Virus record (IMG/VR): IMGVR_UViG_3300021963_000083
Span: 20,656 to 84,655 of that record
Direction: 5' to 3' (one strand)
Length of the DNA: 64,000 nucleotides
DNA from: a virus
This document shows, piece after piece, positions 8,186 to 17,255 of this stretch. The position numbers and the translations under genes are program-made. The notes beneath the pieces were generated by a model. The model did not search any database. It was not told the DNA's origin and saw only the letters and a list, made by a program, of their open reading frames with translations. How positions within the stretch are numbered: the stretch's first letter is position 1; every line of letters starts with the position of its first letter.

Positions 8186-9487
8186 ATGAAGGCTATCATT
8201 AGCAACAAGATTTACATGACGGTAGAGCCTTCGATGTATAAGTACCTTGATAAGGAGCTTACATATCATATTCCGTCATATAATGAGCCAGAGAAATTTG
8301 TAAGTATTAAGAACTTAAAAGTCATAAACTACAATATAGCTGGTGGAAAAATGCTGGTAGCGTTTCCAGTTGGTCGTATAGATCTTATACCAAAAACTTT
8401 TGAAATAGTTGATAAACGAGCTTATAACTACTTGGAAGACTTTCCTAAGTTTAAGTTCGAACTAAGACCAAGCCAGCAAGAGATTCATAATGAAGTAGAA
8501 GATAACTGCATCATCAATGCAAAAGTTGGTTACGGTAAAACATTTACGGCTTTAGCTATCGCTGCTAAATTGCAACAGAAGACTCTTGTGGTAACTCACA
8601 CAGTCGCTCTTCGTAATCAGTGGGAAAAAGAAGTAGTAAATACTCTAGGAATAAAACCTGGAGTAATTGGAAGTGGTAAGTTTAATATGGATAGCCATGT
8701 AGTAGTGGCTAATATACAAAGTCTTATTAAGCACGTCGGAAGAATAAGCAGGGAATTTGGAACTGTTATTTTGGACGAAATGCACCACGTATCTAGTCCT
8801 ACTTTTTCTAAAGTTATAGATGCTATGTTCTGTCGTTATAAGATTGGGCTATCTGGTACTATTGAACGCAAAGATCAGAAGCACGTAGTATTTAAAGATT
8901 ATTTTGGTTCGAAGTTATTTAAGCCAGATAAAGAAAATACTATGGTTCCTGAGGTTCATGTTATCAACTCTGGGATATATTTCTCTGACAGCTCCGGAGC
9001 ATCTTGGGCAGAGAAAATTAATGTGTTAAAGGAATCCTATCTATACAAAGACTTAGTGGTTGCATTGGCAGATAAATACGCTAGTGAAGGGCACAAGGTC
9101 ATCATAGTATCTGATAGGGTTGACTTTTTAAGAGCATGTAATCATAACTCTACTTATCCCTCCGATTTAATTATTGGAGAAGTAAAGGATAGAGACGAGA
9201 TAATTAGAAAGATATTTGAAGATGAGATTGACCAAATATGGGGAACTCAAAGTCTAGTATCTGAGGGTTTGTCAATTAATCCTTTAAGCTGCTTAATACT
9301 TGCTACTCCACTTAATAATATGCCTCTACTAGAACAGTTGATAGGTCGTATTATTCGTGAGTATCCAGATAAACTGAAACCAGTCGTAGTGGACATTAGA
9401 CTAGAGGGTAATACTGTCAGTAGGCAATATAACAATCGTCTAGGTCACTACATGAAAGAAGGCTATGAGATAAAATTCATAAAATAG
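8186..9487 (+). CDS. UvsW-like superfamily 2 helicase
   Basis: 433 residues with SF2 motifs in order: Walker A AKVGYGKT at about residue 111, motif II DEMHH at about 197, motif III LSGTIER, and motif VI QLIGRIIRE at about 387. The small N-terminal domain followed by the DExH core matches phage T4 UvsW, an ATP-dependent branch-migration helicase that turns origin R-loop priming into recombination-dependent replication. Its presence fits the SbcCD (gp46/47-like) pair downstream. A GGGATATATCCC palindrome lies just upstream of the start. Confidence 0.85.
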   Translation: MKAIISNKIYMTVEPSMYKYLDKELTYHIPSYNEPEKFVSIKNLKVINYNIAGGKMLVAFPVGRIDLIPKTFEIVDKRAYNYLEDFPKFKFELRPSQQEIHNEVEDNCIINAKVGYGKTFTALAIAAKLQQKTLVVTHTVALRNQWEKEVVNTLGIKPGVIGSGKFNMDSHVVVANIQSLIKHVGRISREFGTVILDEMHHVSSPTFSKVIDAMFCRYKIGLSGTIERKDQKHVVFKDYFGSKLFKPDKENTMVPEVHVINSGIYFSDSSGASWAEKINVLKESYLYKDLVVALADKYASEGHKVIIVSDRVDFLRACNHNSTYPSDLIIGEVKDRDEIIRKIFEDEIDQIWGTQSLVSEGLSINPLSCLILATPLNNMPLLEQLIGRIIREYPDKLKPVVVDIRLEGNTVSRQYNNRLGHYMKEGYEIKFIK

Positions 9488-9490
9488 TTC

Positions 9491-9519
9491 TTGACTTTTA
9501 TCCTTATTTTTGGTAATAT
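9491..9519 (+). promoter_or_regulatory. Sigma70-type promoter inside the replication operon
   Basis: TTGACT at 9491-9496 and TAATAT at 9514-9519, 17 bp apart, directly after the UvsW-like gene. The -10 overlaps the first ATG of the next open frame (9518), which makes that gene's start uncertain. It probably boosts the ssDNA-binding gene. Confidence 0.55.
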
Positions 9520-9913
9520 GCTATTATACAGTTGGAAGAAAATACTAAGAAAGTCGGGTGGCAGCTCTAAAAGGATATTAACTATCCTAAAAGCTATAAC
9601 TCAACGGGAACTACCCAGACATGTATACGATCCAGTGTATAAGTATTATTATACTGACTTTTCGGGGAACAGTTTTCTAGTAAATCCAAGTGCTCTGCTT
9701 ATAAATAGATATAAGTGGAAAGATAAAGAAATAGCAGACTATATCGGTCTAGCTAGCTTTAGAAGCACCGGAGATTACATGGCAACTGGAAAAGTAACAT
9801 TAGACTTAGCCCATAGCCCCATGGGACAAGACGCAATCAACAACAACAGACTACTTCGTATTGACAGAGGTGAAATCCACTTCCTTTACGAAGATTACAC
9901 AGGAGAAAAATAA
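9518..9913 (+). CDS. Small phage protein of unknown function upstream of ssb
   Basis: About 131 residues if read from ATG 9518. The first part is basic; the middle (YDPVYKYYYTDFSGN...) is aromatic-rich. No family recognised. The start is doubtful because the 9491-9519 promoter overlaps the ATG: transcripts from that promoter would lack it, while read-through transcripts would carry it. Its stop overlaps the next start (TAATG), implying coupled translation with the ssDNA-binding gene. Confidence 0.5.
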   Translation: MLLYSWKKILRKSGGSSKRILTILKAITQRELPRHVYDPVYKYYYTDFSGNSFLVNPSALLINRYKWKDKEIADYIGLASFRSTGDYMATGKVTLDLAHSPMGQDAINNNRLLRIDRGEIHFLYEDYTGEK

Positions 9914-10548
9914 TGGCAGGTTTAGGCTTTGGTTCAGTTAAGGGTTCAGCTAAGAAAGAAAAAGCTGAATCATACAAAATGATTGATGGAGACAATTCAG
10001 TTCGTCTCTTCGGAAATATCCTAGCACGTTACGTGTACTGGATTAAGGGTACGAATGGTAAGAATCTTCCGTTCGAGTGCCTTGAGTTCAATCGTGAAAC
10101 TGAAACTTTCGATAAGGCTGAAAAAGATTGGGTTAAAGAATTTTATCCCGATATTAAGTGCGGCTGGTCATACTCAATGATGTGCCTTGATAATGGTGTT
10201 CCAAAGATCTTCAACTTCAAGAAGAAGCTCTTCGATCAGATTATGGCTAACATTGAAGACCTTGGTGATCCTACAGACCTCGACAATGGTTGGGTTCTAA
10301 AGTTCAGCAAGAAGAAGACTGGTCCTCTACCAATCAACGTGGAGTACACTCTACAGACCATTAAGTGTCAGAAGTCGAAGGGTCCAGCTACTCAAGAAGA
10401 GCGTGATGCTATTGAAGCATCAAAGACCATTGAAGAACTTCTACCTCGCGCAACCCCAGCAGCTCAGAAGGAACTTCTAGAGAAGCTACTAAGCGGTGAT
10501 GCGGACGCTATTGATGAGTCAGTAGAAGAAGAGCTCAACGTTCAGTAA
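9913..10548 (+). CDS. Probable single-stranded DNA-binding protein (gp32-like)
   Basis: 211 residues with an OB-fold-like aromatic core (SVRLFGNILARYVYWIKG, CGWSYSMMCLDNG, KIFNFKKKLFDQI) and an acidic C-terminal tail (DADAIDESVEEEL), the arrangement expected of a phage SSB whose tail contacts replication partners. Codons are markedly optimised compared with neighbouring genes, and a strong terminator follows; both fit an abundant DNA-covering protein. Identification is by overall pattern and context. Confidence 0.65.
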   Translation: MAGLGFGSVKGSAKKEKAESYKMIDGDNSVRLFGNILARYVYWIKGTNGKNLPFECLEFNRETETFDKAEKDWVKEFYPDIKCGWSYSMMCLDNGVPKIFNFKKKLFDQIMANIEDLGDPTDLDNGWVLKFSKKKTGPLPINVEYTLQTIKCQKSKGPATQEERDAIEASKTIEELLPRATPAAQKELLEKLLSGDADAIDESVEEELNVQ

Positions 10549-10554
10549 TCAAGT

Positions 10555-10590
10555 AAGCCCAGCTAATCTCGGTTAGCTGGGCTTCTTATT
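10555..10590 (+). terminator. Intrinsic terminator after the ssDNA-binding gene
   Basis: AAGCCCAGCTAA pairs with TTAGCTGGGCTT across a TCTCGG loop, followed by CTTATT. It probably limits read-through so that the SSB is made in excess over the nuclease genes. Confidence 0.8.
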
Positions 10591-10599
10591 CGGAGAATT

Positions 10600-11559
10600 A
10601 TGAGTAAATTACTAATAGCCGATATACACATTAAGCTAGGACAGAAGAATGTACCACGTGAATGGGCGTTAAAACGCTACGATATGTTCTTCGACCAAGT
10701 AGCTGAAGTGGAAGATGATGTGGATGAGATTATCATCCCAGGCGACTTGTTCGATAGGATGCCTACTCTAGATGAGTTATCCCTATACTTCAAGTTTATT
10801 TCGCAACGTACTAAGCGAACGATTATTAGTACAGGCAATCACGAAGCCACAAAGAAAGGTAGAAGCTTCTTCACGGAACTCAAAGGAGTTACAGAAAGAC
10901 TTAATCCTAATGTGGAAATAGTGGTTGATTATATTCACGAATCAGAAGAGTACTATGTAGTTCCTTATGAGTTCGTGAAGAATAAAAGCACGTGGGACGA
11001 CCTAGACCCTAGGTATGTGTTTACCCATGTTCGTGGAGAAATTCCCCCACACGTTAAGCCAGAGATTAATTTGGACTGGCTTGATAAGTTTCCTATAGTA
11101 TTTGCTGGTGACTTACACTCACACTCTAACACTCAGAGAAACATAGTATATCCTGGTAGTCCTATGACTACTTCCTTTCATAGAAATGAAGTACAGGCTG
11201 GATATATTATTATTAATGACGACTGGACTTGGACATGGAAGGCTTTTGATCTTCCACAGCTTATTCGTAAGACAGTCTCAGATCCGTCTGAAATGCTGCC
11301 TACAGATTTCCACCATACAATATATGAGTTGGAAGGCAATATTAAGGACCTAAGTAAAATCGAACATAGTGATCTACTAGATAAAAAGCTAGTAAAACGT
11401 AGCAGTGATACTGCTCTCGTCTTAGATAAAAAGATGACTATTTCCGAGGAACTAACAGAGTATCTACGGTATATTCAGGAACTACCTGATATTGAAATAG
11501 ATAACATTATGGAGGTGTTTAATGAGTACGGTGGTACTTCAATCAATCAAATGGGATAA
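10600..11559 (+). CDS. SbcD/gp47-like recombination nuclease subunit
   Basis: Calcineurin-type metallophosphoesterase motifs appear in order: ADIHIK (residue 7), GDLFDR (about 49), GNHE (about 83), THVRG and GDLHSHS (about 170-175). The 319 residues match the phage T4 gp47/SbcD/Mre11 class, which with the neighbouring SbcC-like ATPase resects double-strand ends for recombination-dependent replication. The first motif has DIH as in gp47. It overlaps the ATPase gene by 38 nt. Confidence 0.9.
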   Translation: MSKLLIADIHIKLGQKNVPREWALKRYDMFFDQVAEVEDDVDEIIIPGDLFDRMPTLDELSLYFKFISQRTKRTIISTGNHEATKKGRSFFTELKGVTERLNPNVEIVVDYIHESEEYYVVPYEFVKNKSTWDDLDPRYVFTHVRGEIPPHVKPEINLDWLDKFPIVFAGDLHSHSNTQRNIVYPGSPMTTSFHRNEVQAGYIIINDDWTWTWKAFDLPQLIRKTVSDPSEMLPTDFHHTIYELEGNIKDLSKIEHSDLLDKKLVKRSSDTALVLDKKMTISEELTEYLRYIQELPDIEIDNIMEVFNEYGGTSINQMG

Positions 11560-13324
11560 GTGCTTTAGCTTTGGTGAAGATAACTTCATCGACCTTAGCA
11601 CTGAGCCACTAACACAAATTATCGCCCCTAATGGTTATGGTAAGTCCTCTATCCCACTTATTATGGAGGAAGCCCTCTACAATAAGAACTCTAAAGGAGT
11701 AAAGAAAAGTGACATTCCTAATCGTTTACTTGATGGTAGTTATTCTGTTAAACTTCAGTTCTCCGTCGATAATGATATATACTTGGTATCTACTGAACGT
11801 AGTTCCGGTATTAAAATCCGTCTCTTCAAAAATGATGAAGATATTAGTAGCCACACTGCCACCAATACCTTCAAACAAATCGAAGAACTAATTGGAATAG
11901 ACTTTAAGACATTTCAACAGTTGGTATATCAATCGACAAATAGTAGTTTGCAATTTTTGACGGCTACTGACACTAACCGGAAAAAATTTCTAATAGATCT
12001 ATTTGACCTAAGCGAGTATACGAAGTTGTTTGAGGTTTTTAAAGAAGCCGCTAAACACTTAGGACTGGAAGTCAATACGTTAGAGAGTCGGATTGAAACT
12101 ATTAACAAGTGGGTTAGCAATAACTCTACGTTAGATTTGGTAAAATACGATTTAGAAGAAATTCCAGAACGGCCTGATTTCGGCACAGAAGTCGGGGATT
12201 TGAACTCCAAACTCTCAAATATAAAATCTCACAATACAGCAATTCAAAAGAATAATCTACTGAAGAAGCAGTTGAGTGAAATTGATATTGAGGAGCTACG
12301 TAGTGTTGATATTGTAAAAGAATCTTACGACGAATATCAAGGCGAGATTGGTGAATTAAAGTCTGCCAAGACTGCCGCGGATGCAGTCATTAAGAAGCTA
12401 AAAGGCCTAGAAGATAAGTGTCCTACTTGTCTACAGGACATTGATAGAAATTTTTATGATGATCTGCTAACAACTAATACTGCTGATTCTGCTACATACG
12501 CTGGTCGTATATCAATGCTAGAAACTGCGGTTGAGCAAATTAAAAAGAATAACCGTCTTTTTGATATGACTCAAGCAGAGATCAAAGAATGGGAACAGCT
12601 TAATAAAATGGTAGATCACACTATGGGTGATGATCTGCTTAGTGCTTCTGATATTGAAGAAGAACTGAAGATAATTAAGAATACCCTATCTAAAGTTGAT
12701 GCTGAAATTACTAAGCTGACAGCCGCTAATAATGAGGCTATCAAGCACAACAGTAAGATTGATATTTATCTGGAACAGAACGAGGCGTTTGCGGAACAGC
12801 TTAAAGAAGCTAAAGAGCAAGTCTGGGTTCTAAATGATAAGTATAAAAATCTTGAAGTATTAAAGAAAGCCTTCAGCACTAATGGTCTGATTGCCTACAA
12901 ACTAGAGAACCTCGTTAAGGACTTGGAAGTATTTACAAATGAGTACCTATCAGAACTATCAGACGGACGCTTTACGATTGAGTTCAGCATATCCAGTGAT
13001 AAGCTTAATGTTGTTGTCACAGATGAAGGCAAAGAGATCAGTATCAGTGCGCCTTCGAGTGGAGAAATGGCTAGGATCAACATTAGTACACTACTTGCCA
13101 TCCGAAAGCTCATGTCTAGCATCTCAAGGAACACCATCAACGTCCTATTTCTCGACGAGGTCATTAGCGTCCTCGACGATTACGGACGGGAACGTCTCGT
13201 TGAGGTATTGTTACAAGAAGAAGGCCTTAATACTTTCCTCGTTAGTCACTCCTGGACACACCCCTTGGTGGATAAATTAACCATCAAGAAGAAAGATAGC
13301 ATTAGCTGGATTGATCGTGGTTAA
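11522..13324 (+). CDS. SbcC/gp46-like SMC-family ATPase
   Basis: 600 residues in the Rad50/SbcC layout: Walker A APNGYGKSS at about 36, a long coiled coil, a zinc hook CPTC near 300, a second coiled coil, a signature-like APSSGEMARI near 508 and Walker B NVLFLDEVISVLD near 540. Pairs with the SbcD-like nuclease upstream to process DNA ends. The signature SSGE replaces the usual SGGE, a mild change. The coiled coil is short, as in T4 gp46. Confidence 0.9.
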   Translation: MSTVVLQSIKWDKCFSFGEDNFIDLSTEPLTQIIAPNGYGKSSIPLIMEEALYNKNSKGVKKSDIPNRLLDGSYSVKLQFSVDNDIYLVSTERSSGIKIRLFKNDEDISSHTATNTFKQIEELIGIDFKTFQQLVYQSTNSSLQFLTATDTNRKKFLIDLFDLSEYTKLFEVFKEAAKHLGLEVNTLESRIETINKWVSNNSTLDLVKYDLEEIPERPDFGTEVGDLNSKLSNIKSHNTAIQKNNLLKKQLSEIDIEELRSVDIVKESYDEYQGEIGELKSAKTAADAVIKKLKGLEDKCPTCLQDIDRNFYDDLLTTNTADSATYAGRISMLETAVEQIKKNNRLFDMTQAEIKEWEQLNKMVDHTMGDDLLSASDIEEELKIIKNTLSKVDAEITKLTAANNEAIKHNSKIDIYLEQNEAFAEQLKEAKEQVWVLNDKYKNLEVLKKAFSTNGLIAYKLENLVKDLEVFTNEYLSELSDGRFTIEFSISSDKLNVVVTDEGKEISISAPSSGEMARINISTLLAIRKLMSSISRNTINVLFLDEVISVLDDYGRERLVEVLLQEEGLNTFLVSHSWTHPLVDKLTIKKKDSISWIDRG

Positions 13325-13772
13325 CCCTCGACAAAAAGGCGCTATAGGAGAAAACAAAGTTAAGGAGTTCCTAGATTCTAGGACTCCTTATACTTTCGAA
13401 CGCACTCCTGGGTCAGGAAGCGGAAGCATAAAGGGAGACTTATACATTCCGAAATACAGGAATGTATTCTGCATAGAGGTTAAGAACTATGCGGAGTCTC
13501 CCTTTAATGATAAAATTTTAACAAACAAAACGAACGACTTTGTACTATGGTGGACTAAGCTACAGAAACAATCTGGAGTAATGAGACCGCTTCTTTTCTT
13601 TAGGTACAATCGTTCAAAGATATTCGTCGCTACAGATATAAAGCCAGCTAATGTTGAAAAATATATTGACATTCCGTGGCTAAATTGCTATGTTATGTTA
13701 TCAGACGAATGGATAGAAAGGGAAACAATTCAATGGCTAATTTTGCCAACAATAGGCGGTCAGAAAATCTGA
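13317..13772 (+). CDS. PD-(D/E)XK nuclease, possible Holliday-junction resolvase
   Basis: About 151 residues. It shows GAIGENKVKEFL, then ERTPGSGSGSIKGDLYIP and FCIEVKNYAE, giving the E...GD...EVK signature of Hjc/VRR-like nucleases. Related phage proteins resolve branched DNA before packaging. There is no ATG: GTG 13317 or TTG 13311 inside the end of the SbcC-like gene must be used, implying translational coupling. The exact structure specificity cannot be read from sequence. Confidence 0.7.
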   Translation: MVNPRQKGAIGENKVKEFLDSRTPYTFERTPGSGSGSIKGDLYIPKYRNVFCIEVKNYAESPFNDKILTNKTNDFVLWWTKLQKQSGVMRPLLFFRYNRSKIFVATDIKPANVEKYIDIPWLNCYVMLSDEWIERETIQWLILPTIGGQKI

Positions 13773-14566
13773 TGATCGTCGACACGATGAACCTCGCTTT
13801 CCGATGGAAACACGCGGGACAGAGTCGTTTCTCACACGACTATCTTAGTACAGTATTATCACTTGCCACGTCCTATGACGCTGGCACAATTATTGCTGCT
13901 GCTGACTGGGGTGGTTCTTCTTATCGCAAGGGAATCTACCCAGAGTACAAAGCTAATCGTAAAGAACTAGTAGAAAAGCAAACTGCTGAAGAGAAGGAAC
14001 AGGCCCGCCTATTCTTCGATGAGTATGAACGCACTTTAGAGGTTCTAGATCAGCATAAAGATATTCAAGTGTTTAGATATAAAGGTGTGGAGGCAGATGA
14101 TATTGCAGCGTATATATGCTCTAGGCTATATGACTATGGCTTTAATCAAGCTTGGCTTATCAGCTCTGATCGTGACTGGGATCTTCTTATTAGTGAGTAT
14201 GTTTCTCGTTTTTCTTATGTTACTAGAAAAGAGCACACGCTCGATACGTGGGATTATCCAGTAACACCAGACCAATACATTTCATACAAGGTTCTAACTG
14301 GAGACGCTGGAGACAATATTCTCGGTGTGCCCGGTATAGGACCAAAACGTGCAGCCGCTCTCATAGAACAATATGGTAGCGCGCTTGACATACACGATCA
14401 ACTCCCTCTGCCTGGTAAACAAAAGTTTATACAAGCACTAAATGACAGTAAGGATCTAATCCCCCTCAATTATGAACTAATGGATCTTGTTAGCTTCTGT
14501 CAAGAAGCTATAGGATACGACAACGTTCAAGATATTGGCCGCAGACTGGCCTTTGGAGAAAAATAA
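13733..14566 (+). CDS. 5'-3' exonuclease (flap nuclease/RNase H family)
   Basis: 277 residues. Acidic metal ligands are visible in MIVDTMNLAFR, GVEADDIAAY and SSDRDWDLL, and the helix-hairpin-helix segment GDAGDNILGVPGIGPKRAAALI binds DNA. This is the family of the Pol I 5'-nuclease domain and T4 RNase H, and it complements the polymerase, which lacks that domain, by removing RNA primers. I chose ATG 13733, preceded by AAAGGGAAAC; a longer frame opens at 13676. It overlaps the upstream nuclease gene by 40 nt. Confidence 0.88.
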   Translation: MANFANNRRSENLMIVDTMNLAFRWKHAGQSRFSHDYLSTVLSLATSYDAGTIIAAADWGGSSYRKGIYPEYKANRKELVEKQTAEEKEQARLFFDEYERTLEVLDQHKDIQVFRYKGVEADDIAAYICSRLYDYGFNQAWLISSDRDWDLLISEYVSRFSYVTRKEHTLDTWDYPVTPDQYISYKVLTGDAGDNILGVPGIGPKRAAALIEQYGSALDIHDQLPLPGKQKFIQALNDSKDLIPLNYELMDLVSFCQEAIGYDNVQDIGRRLAFGEK

Positions 14567-14568
14567 GC

Positions 14569-16533
14569 ATGGTTAGTACCCGCGCACAAATTATTACAAG
14601 ACGTACATATAATCGCCCACTTAATGAAGAGGGCACAGAATTTGAAACATGGGCACAAACAGTAGCACGAGTTATTGACCATCAAGAATGGCTGTGGACA
14701 CGAGCCGTAAATGGTCGTGAACTAACTGATATTGAATACGCAGAACTGTACGACCTAGAGCGACTTATGCTAGAGCGTAAGGTATCTATGTCGGGCCGCA
14801 CACTATGGCTCGGAGGAACTAAGGTTGCTAAGACTCGTGAAGCTAGTCAGTTTAACTGTAGCTTTACAGAAGTAGAAACAGCATACGATGTAGTTGACTG
14901 TCTATGGCTACTTCTACAAGGCTGTGGCGTTGGCTTCAAGCCTGTAATCGGTACTCTTAATGGCTTCTCAAAGCCTATTAGAAATATCGAAGTTGTTCGC
15001 AGCACCCGCACAGAAAAGGGAGGCAAGGAATACAATGAAGAATTTTGGGACGAAGAATCAAAAATCTGGGTCATCAAAGTTGGTGACAGCGCCGAAGCAT
15101 GGGCAAAGTCCATTGGAAAGTTACTCGCGGGTAAGTACCCAGCCAACACACTGGTACTGGACTTCTCGGAGCTACGTCCTGCAGGAGAACGACTAAAAGG
15201 TTACGGCTGGATTAGTAGTGGTGATACTGCGATCTCCAAGGCATATCTAGCTATTGCTAATATCCTTAATGGCCGCGCTGACTCGCTTCTAACCCGTATG
15301 GACATTCTAGATATTGTCAACTGGCTTGGCACTATTCTAAGTTCACGTCGTAGTGCTGAAATCGCACTATTCGAGTATGGACAGCCTGAATGGGAAGAAT
15401 TCGCTGTAGCTAAGAAAGACTTCTGGCTCTATGACCGTGCACATCGCACTCAGTCAAACAATAGCTTAGTATTCAACGATAAGCCTACTCGCCAAGAACT
15501 ATCAGATATCTTTGCACTAATGCAAGAAGCTGGCGGTTCTGAGCCTGGCTTTATTAACGCCGTAGAAGCACGTCGTCGTGCTCCTTGGTTCAAGGGTTGC
15601 AACCCTTGTGTAGAAATTTTATTAGGAAACAAAAGTTTCTGTAACTTAACGGAGATTGACATTGGAAAATTCAAAGGCGATACAGCCGGACTGCATTATG
15701 CAGTTAGACTTGCATCAAGGGCTAACTACAGACAAACATGCGTTAACTTGCGCGACGGTATCCTTCAAGAAGCTTGGCACCTCAACAACTACTTCCTTAG
15801 ATTGTGTGGTGTGGGACTTACCGGGATCGCTAAGCGCCCCGACATGGATTCCTACGCATACGAATACTTAAGCCGTACCGCTACAGCTAGTGCTGTTTCA
15901 ATGGCCGAAGAGCTGGGTCTTCCATATCCAAAGAATGTTACTTGCGTTAAGCCAAGTGGCACTTTATCGAAGATTATGGATACGACCGAGGGTGTGCATA
16001 AGCCACTAGGTAAGTATATTTTCAACAATGTTACTTTTAGTAAGTATGATCCTATTATTGATAAGCTTCGTGAGGCTAAGTACGTTGTTGTAAATCACCC
16101 GACAGATCCAGATGGCGTACTAGTAACCTTCCCTGTTGCTTATGAGGATGTTCCGTTTGATAATTTCAACGGAATGGAAGTTAACTTGGAGTCAGCTCTT
16201 GCACAGCTTGAGCGCTATAAGCTGCTTCAGACTAGCTGGACTCAGCAGAACACTTCGGTAACTATCAGCTATGACCCTACGGAAATTGATGATATTATTG
16301 ACTGGCTTCTAGCTAACTGGGATATTTATGTAGGAGTTAGCTTCCTATATAGGAATGACCCAACTAAAACTGCCAAGGATCTCGGTTATCTATATCTTCC
16401 ACAAGAAGTAGTAACCAAGGAAACCTACGACAAATATGTATCTACACTACTTCCAGTAAGTCTTGAGAATACTGAGAGTTTTGAAGAGCTTGTTCAGGAT
16501 GATTGCGCTACTGGCGCTTGTCCAATCAAGTAA
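14569..16533 (+). CDS. Adenosylcobalamin-dependent (class II) ribonucleotide reductase, monomeric type
   Basis: 654 residues. SQFNCSF carries the first redox cysteine, and NPCVEILLGNKSFCNLTEI carries the N-C-E active-site set with the thiyl-radical Cys. The protein ends in CATGAC, a CX4C pair like the C-terminal shuttle cysteines of the Lactobacillus leichmannii triphosphate reductase. A subset of RNRs of this monomeric kind reduce NTPs using B12. It supplies dNTPs without a host NrdB subunit but requires host cobalamin. It ends the rightward operon just before a bidirectional terminator. Confidence 0.92.
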   Translation: MVSTRAQIITRRTYNRPLNEEGTEFETWAQTVARVIDHQEWLWTRAVNGRELTDIEYAELYDLERLMLERKVSMSGRTLWLGGTKVAKTREASQFNCSFTEVETAYDVVDCLWLLLQGCGVGFKPVIGTLNGFSKPIRNIEVVRSTRTEKGGKEYNEEFWDEESKIWVIKVGDSAEAWAKSIGKLLAGKYPANTLVLDFSELRPAGERLKGYGWISSGDTAISKAYLAIANILNGRADSLLTRMDILDIVNWLGTILSSRRSAEIALFEYGQPEWEEFAVAKKDFWLYDRAHRTQSNNSLVFNDKPTRQELSDIFALMQEAGGSEPGFINAVEARRRAPWFKGCNPCVEILLGNKSFCNLTEIDIGKFKGDTAGLHYAVRLASRANYRQTCVNLRDGILQEAWHLNNYFLRLCGVGLTGIAKRPDMDSYAYEYLSRTATASAVSMAEELGLPYPKNVTCVKPSGTLSKIMDTTEGVHKPLGKYIFNNVTFSKYDPIIDKLREAKYVVVNHPTDPDGVLVTFPVAYEDVPFDNFNGMEVNLESALAQLERYKLLQTSWTQQNTSVTISYDPTEIDDIIDWLLANWDIYVGVSFLYRNDPTKTAKDLGYLYLPQEVVTKETYDKYVSTLLPVSLENTESFEELVQDDCATGACPIK

Positions 16534-16534
16534 A

Positions 16535-16575
16535 GAAAAAGCCCCGCTAGAGCGATCTAGCGGGGCTATTTTTTT
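16535..16575. terminator. Bidirectional terminator between convergent blocks
   Basis: GCCCCGCTAGA pairs with TCTAGCGGGGC across a 4-nt loop, flanked by an A-run on the left and a T-run on the right. It works in both directions and separates the rightward replication operon from the leftward tail genes; the tail gene stop lies inside its T-run. Confidence 0.9.
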
Positions 16576-17251
16576 AATAATTAGTAACATCTATGGCAAT
16601 TAGCCCACCATTATATACAGGTCCGCTGCTAGATAATCTCTCCCCTCTTATGCTCGAGAATTGGGCACTAACTCCCCCAGAGTATGTTCTTATAACAGGG
16701 AAAATCTTTACATCTGGTGCAGCCTTAGTAGGTGCTACAGCTGTATTATATACCGAACCATAGAGCAAGAAAGCAAACCTTCTATCTGTTGGTAAAGAAT
16801 AATTCTGAGTAGTACTTAAAGTTGTTATTGGTATAGTTGAAAAAGACCTCATTAGTTTTGGATAATTACTGCTAAAAGCTACTCCGCCAGTACTATTATA
16901 TATTTCTATACCGTATCCGGATGTAGATGGCGACAAAGAAGTATATTTTTTAAATAACCAATATTTAACGGTGGTCTGTGTACTTAGCTCGTTACTAGTT
17001 ATAGTTGTAGAAGTTGTACTTTGAGAGAATACAGCTTTAGGTATTACGAGACCGTCTTCGGTAGCAACACATATGGCATCGAAGGCGATAGGGTGAGATA
17101 CAGTTACTACAGTACCCCTATTAATACTAGTGGATAGTGGAGATTTGGGCGGAACAATTATTGTGCCTGAGTATAGCATATAATAATTAGCTACTGAGTC
17201 GCTTATTTGTATATACCCATTGTCATTTTTAGATTCAAAACCGTAAGCCAT
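16574..17251 (-). CDS. Tail-tip/fibre-associated protein
   Basis: 225 residues, beta-rich with many Ser/Thr/Tyr. The N-terminus MAYGFESKNDNGYIQI resembles the small distal proteins found at the end of many phage tail-fibre operons, and the pattern YGMQILDSNGNI recurs near the C-terminus of the upstream 915-residue gene. It is the last gene of the leftward late block. Likely a receptor-binding or fibre-cap component; no specific family is certain. Confidence 0.6.
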   Translation of the reverse strand: MAYGFESKNDNGYIQISDSVANYYMLYSGTIIVPPKSPLSTSINRGTVVTVSHPIAFDAICVATEDGLVIPKAVFSQSTTSTTITSNELSTQTTVKYWLFKKYTSLSPSTSGYGIEIYNSTGGVAFSSNYPKLMRSFSTIPITTLSTTQNYSLPTDRRFAFLLYGSVYNTAVAPTKAAPDVKIFPVIRTYSGGVSAQFSSIRGERLSSSGPVYNGGLIAIDVTNY

Positions 17252-17255
17252 ATTA

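Noticed and set aside
9497-9530. Promoter -10 at 9522 (TATTAT)
   Set aside because: Spacing from TTGACT would be 25 bp; TAATAT at 9514 gives 17 bp.
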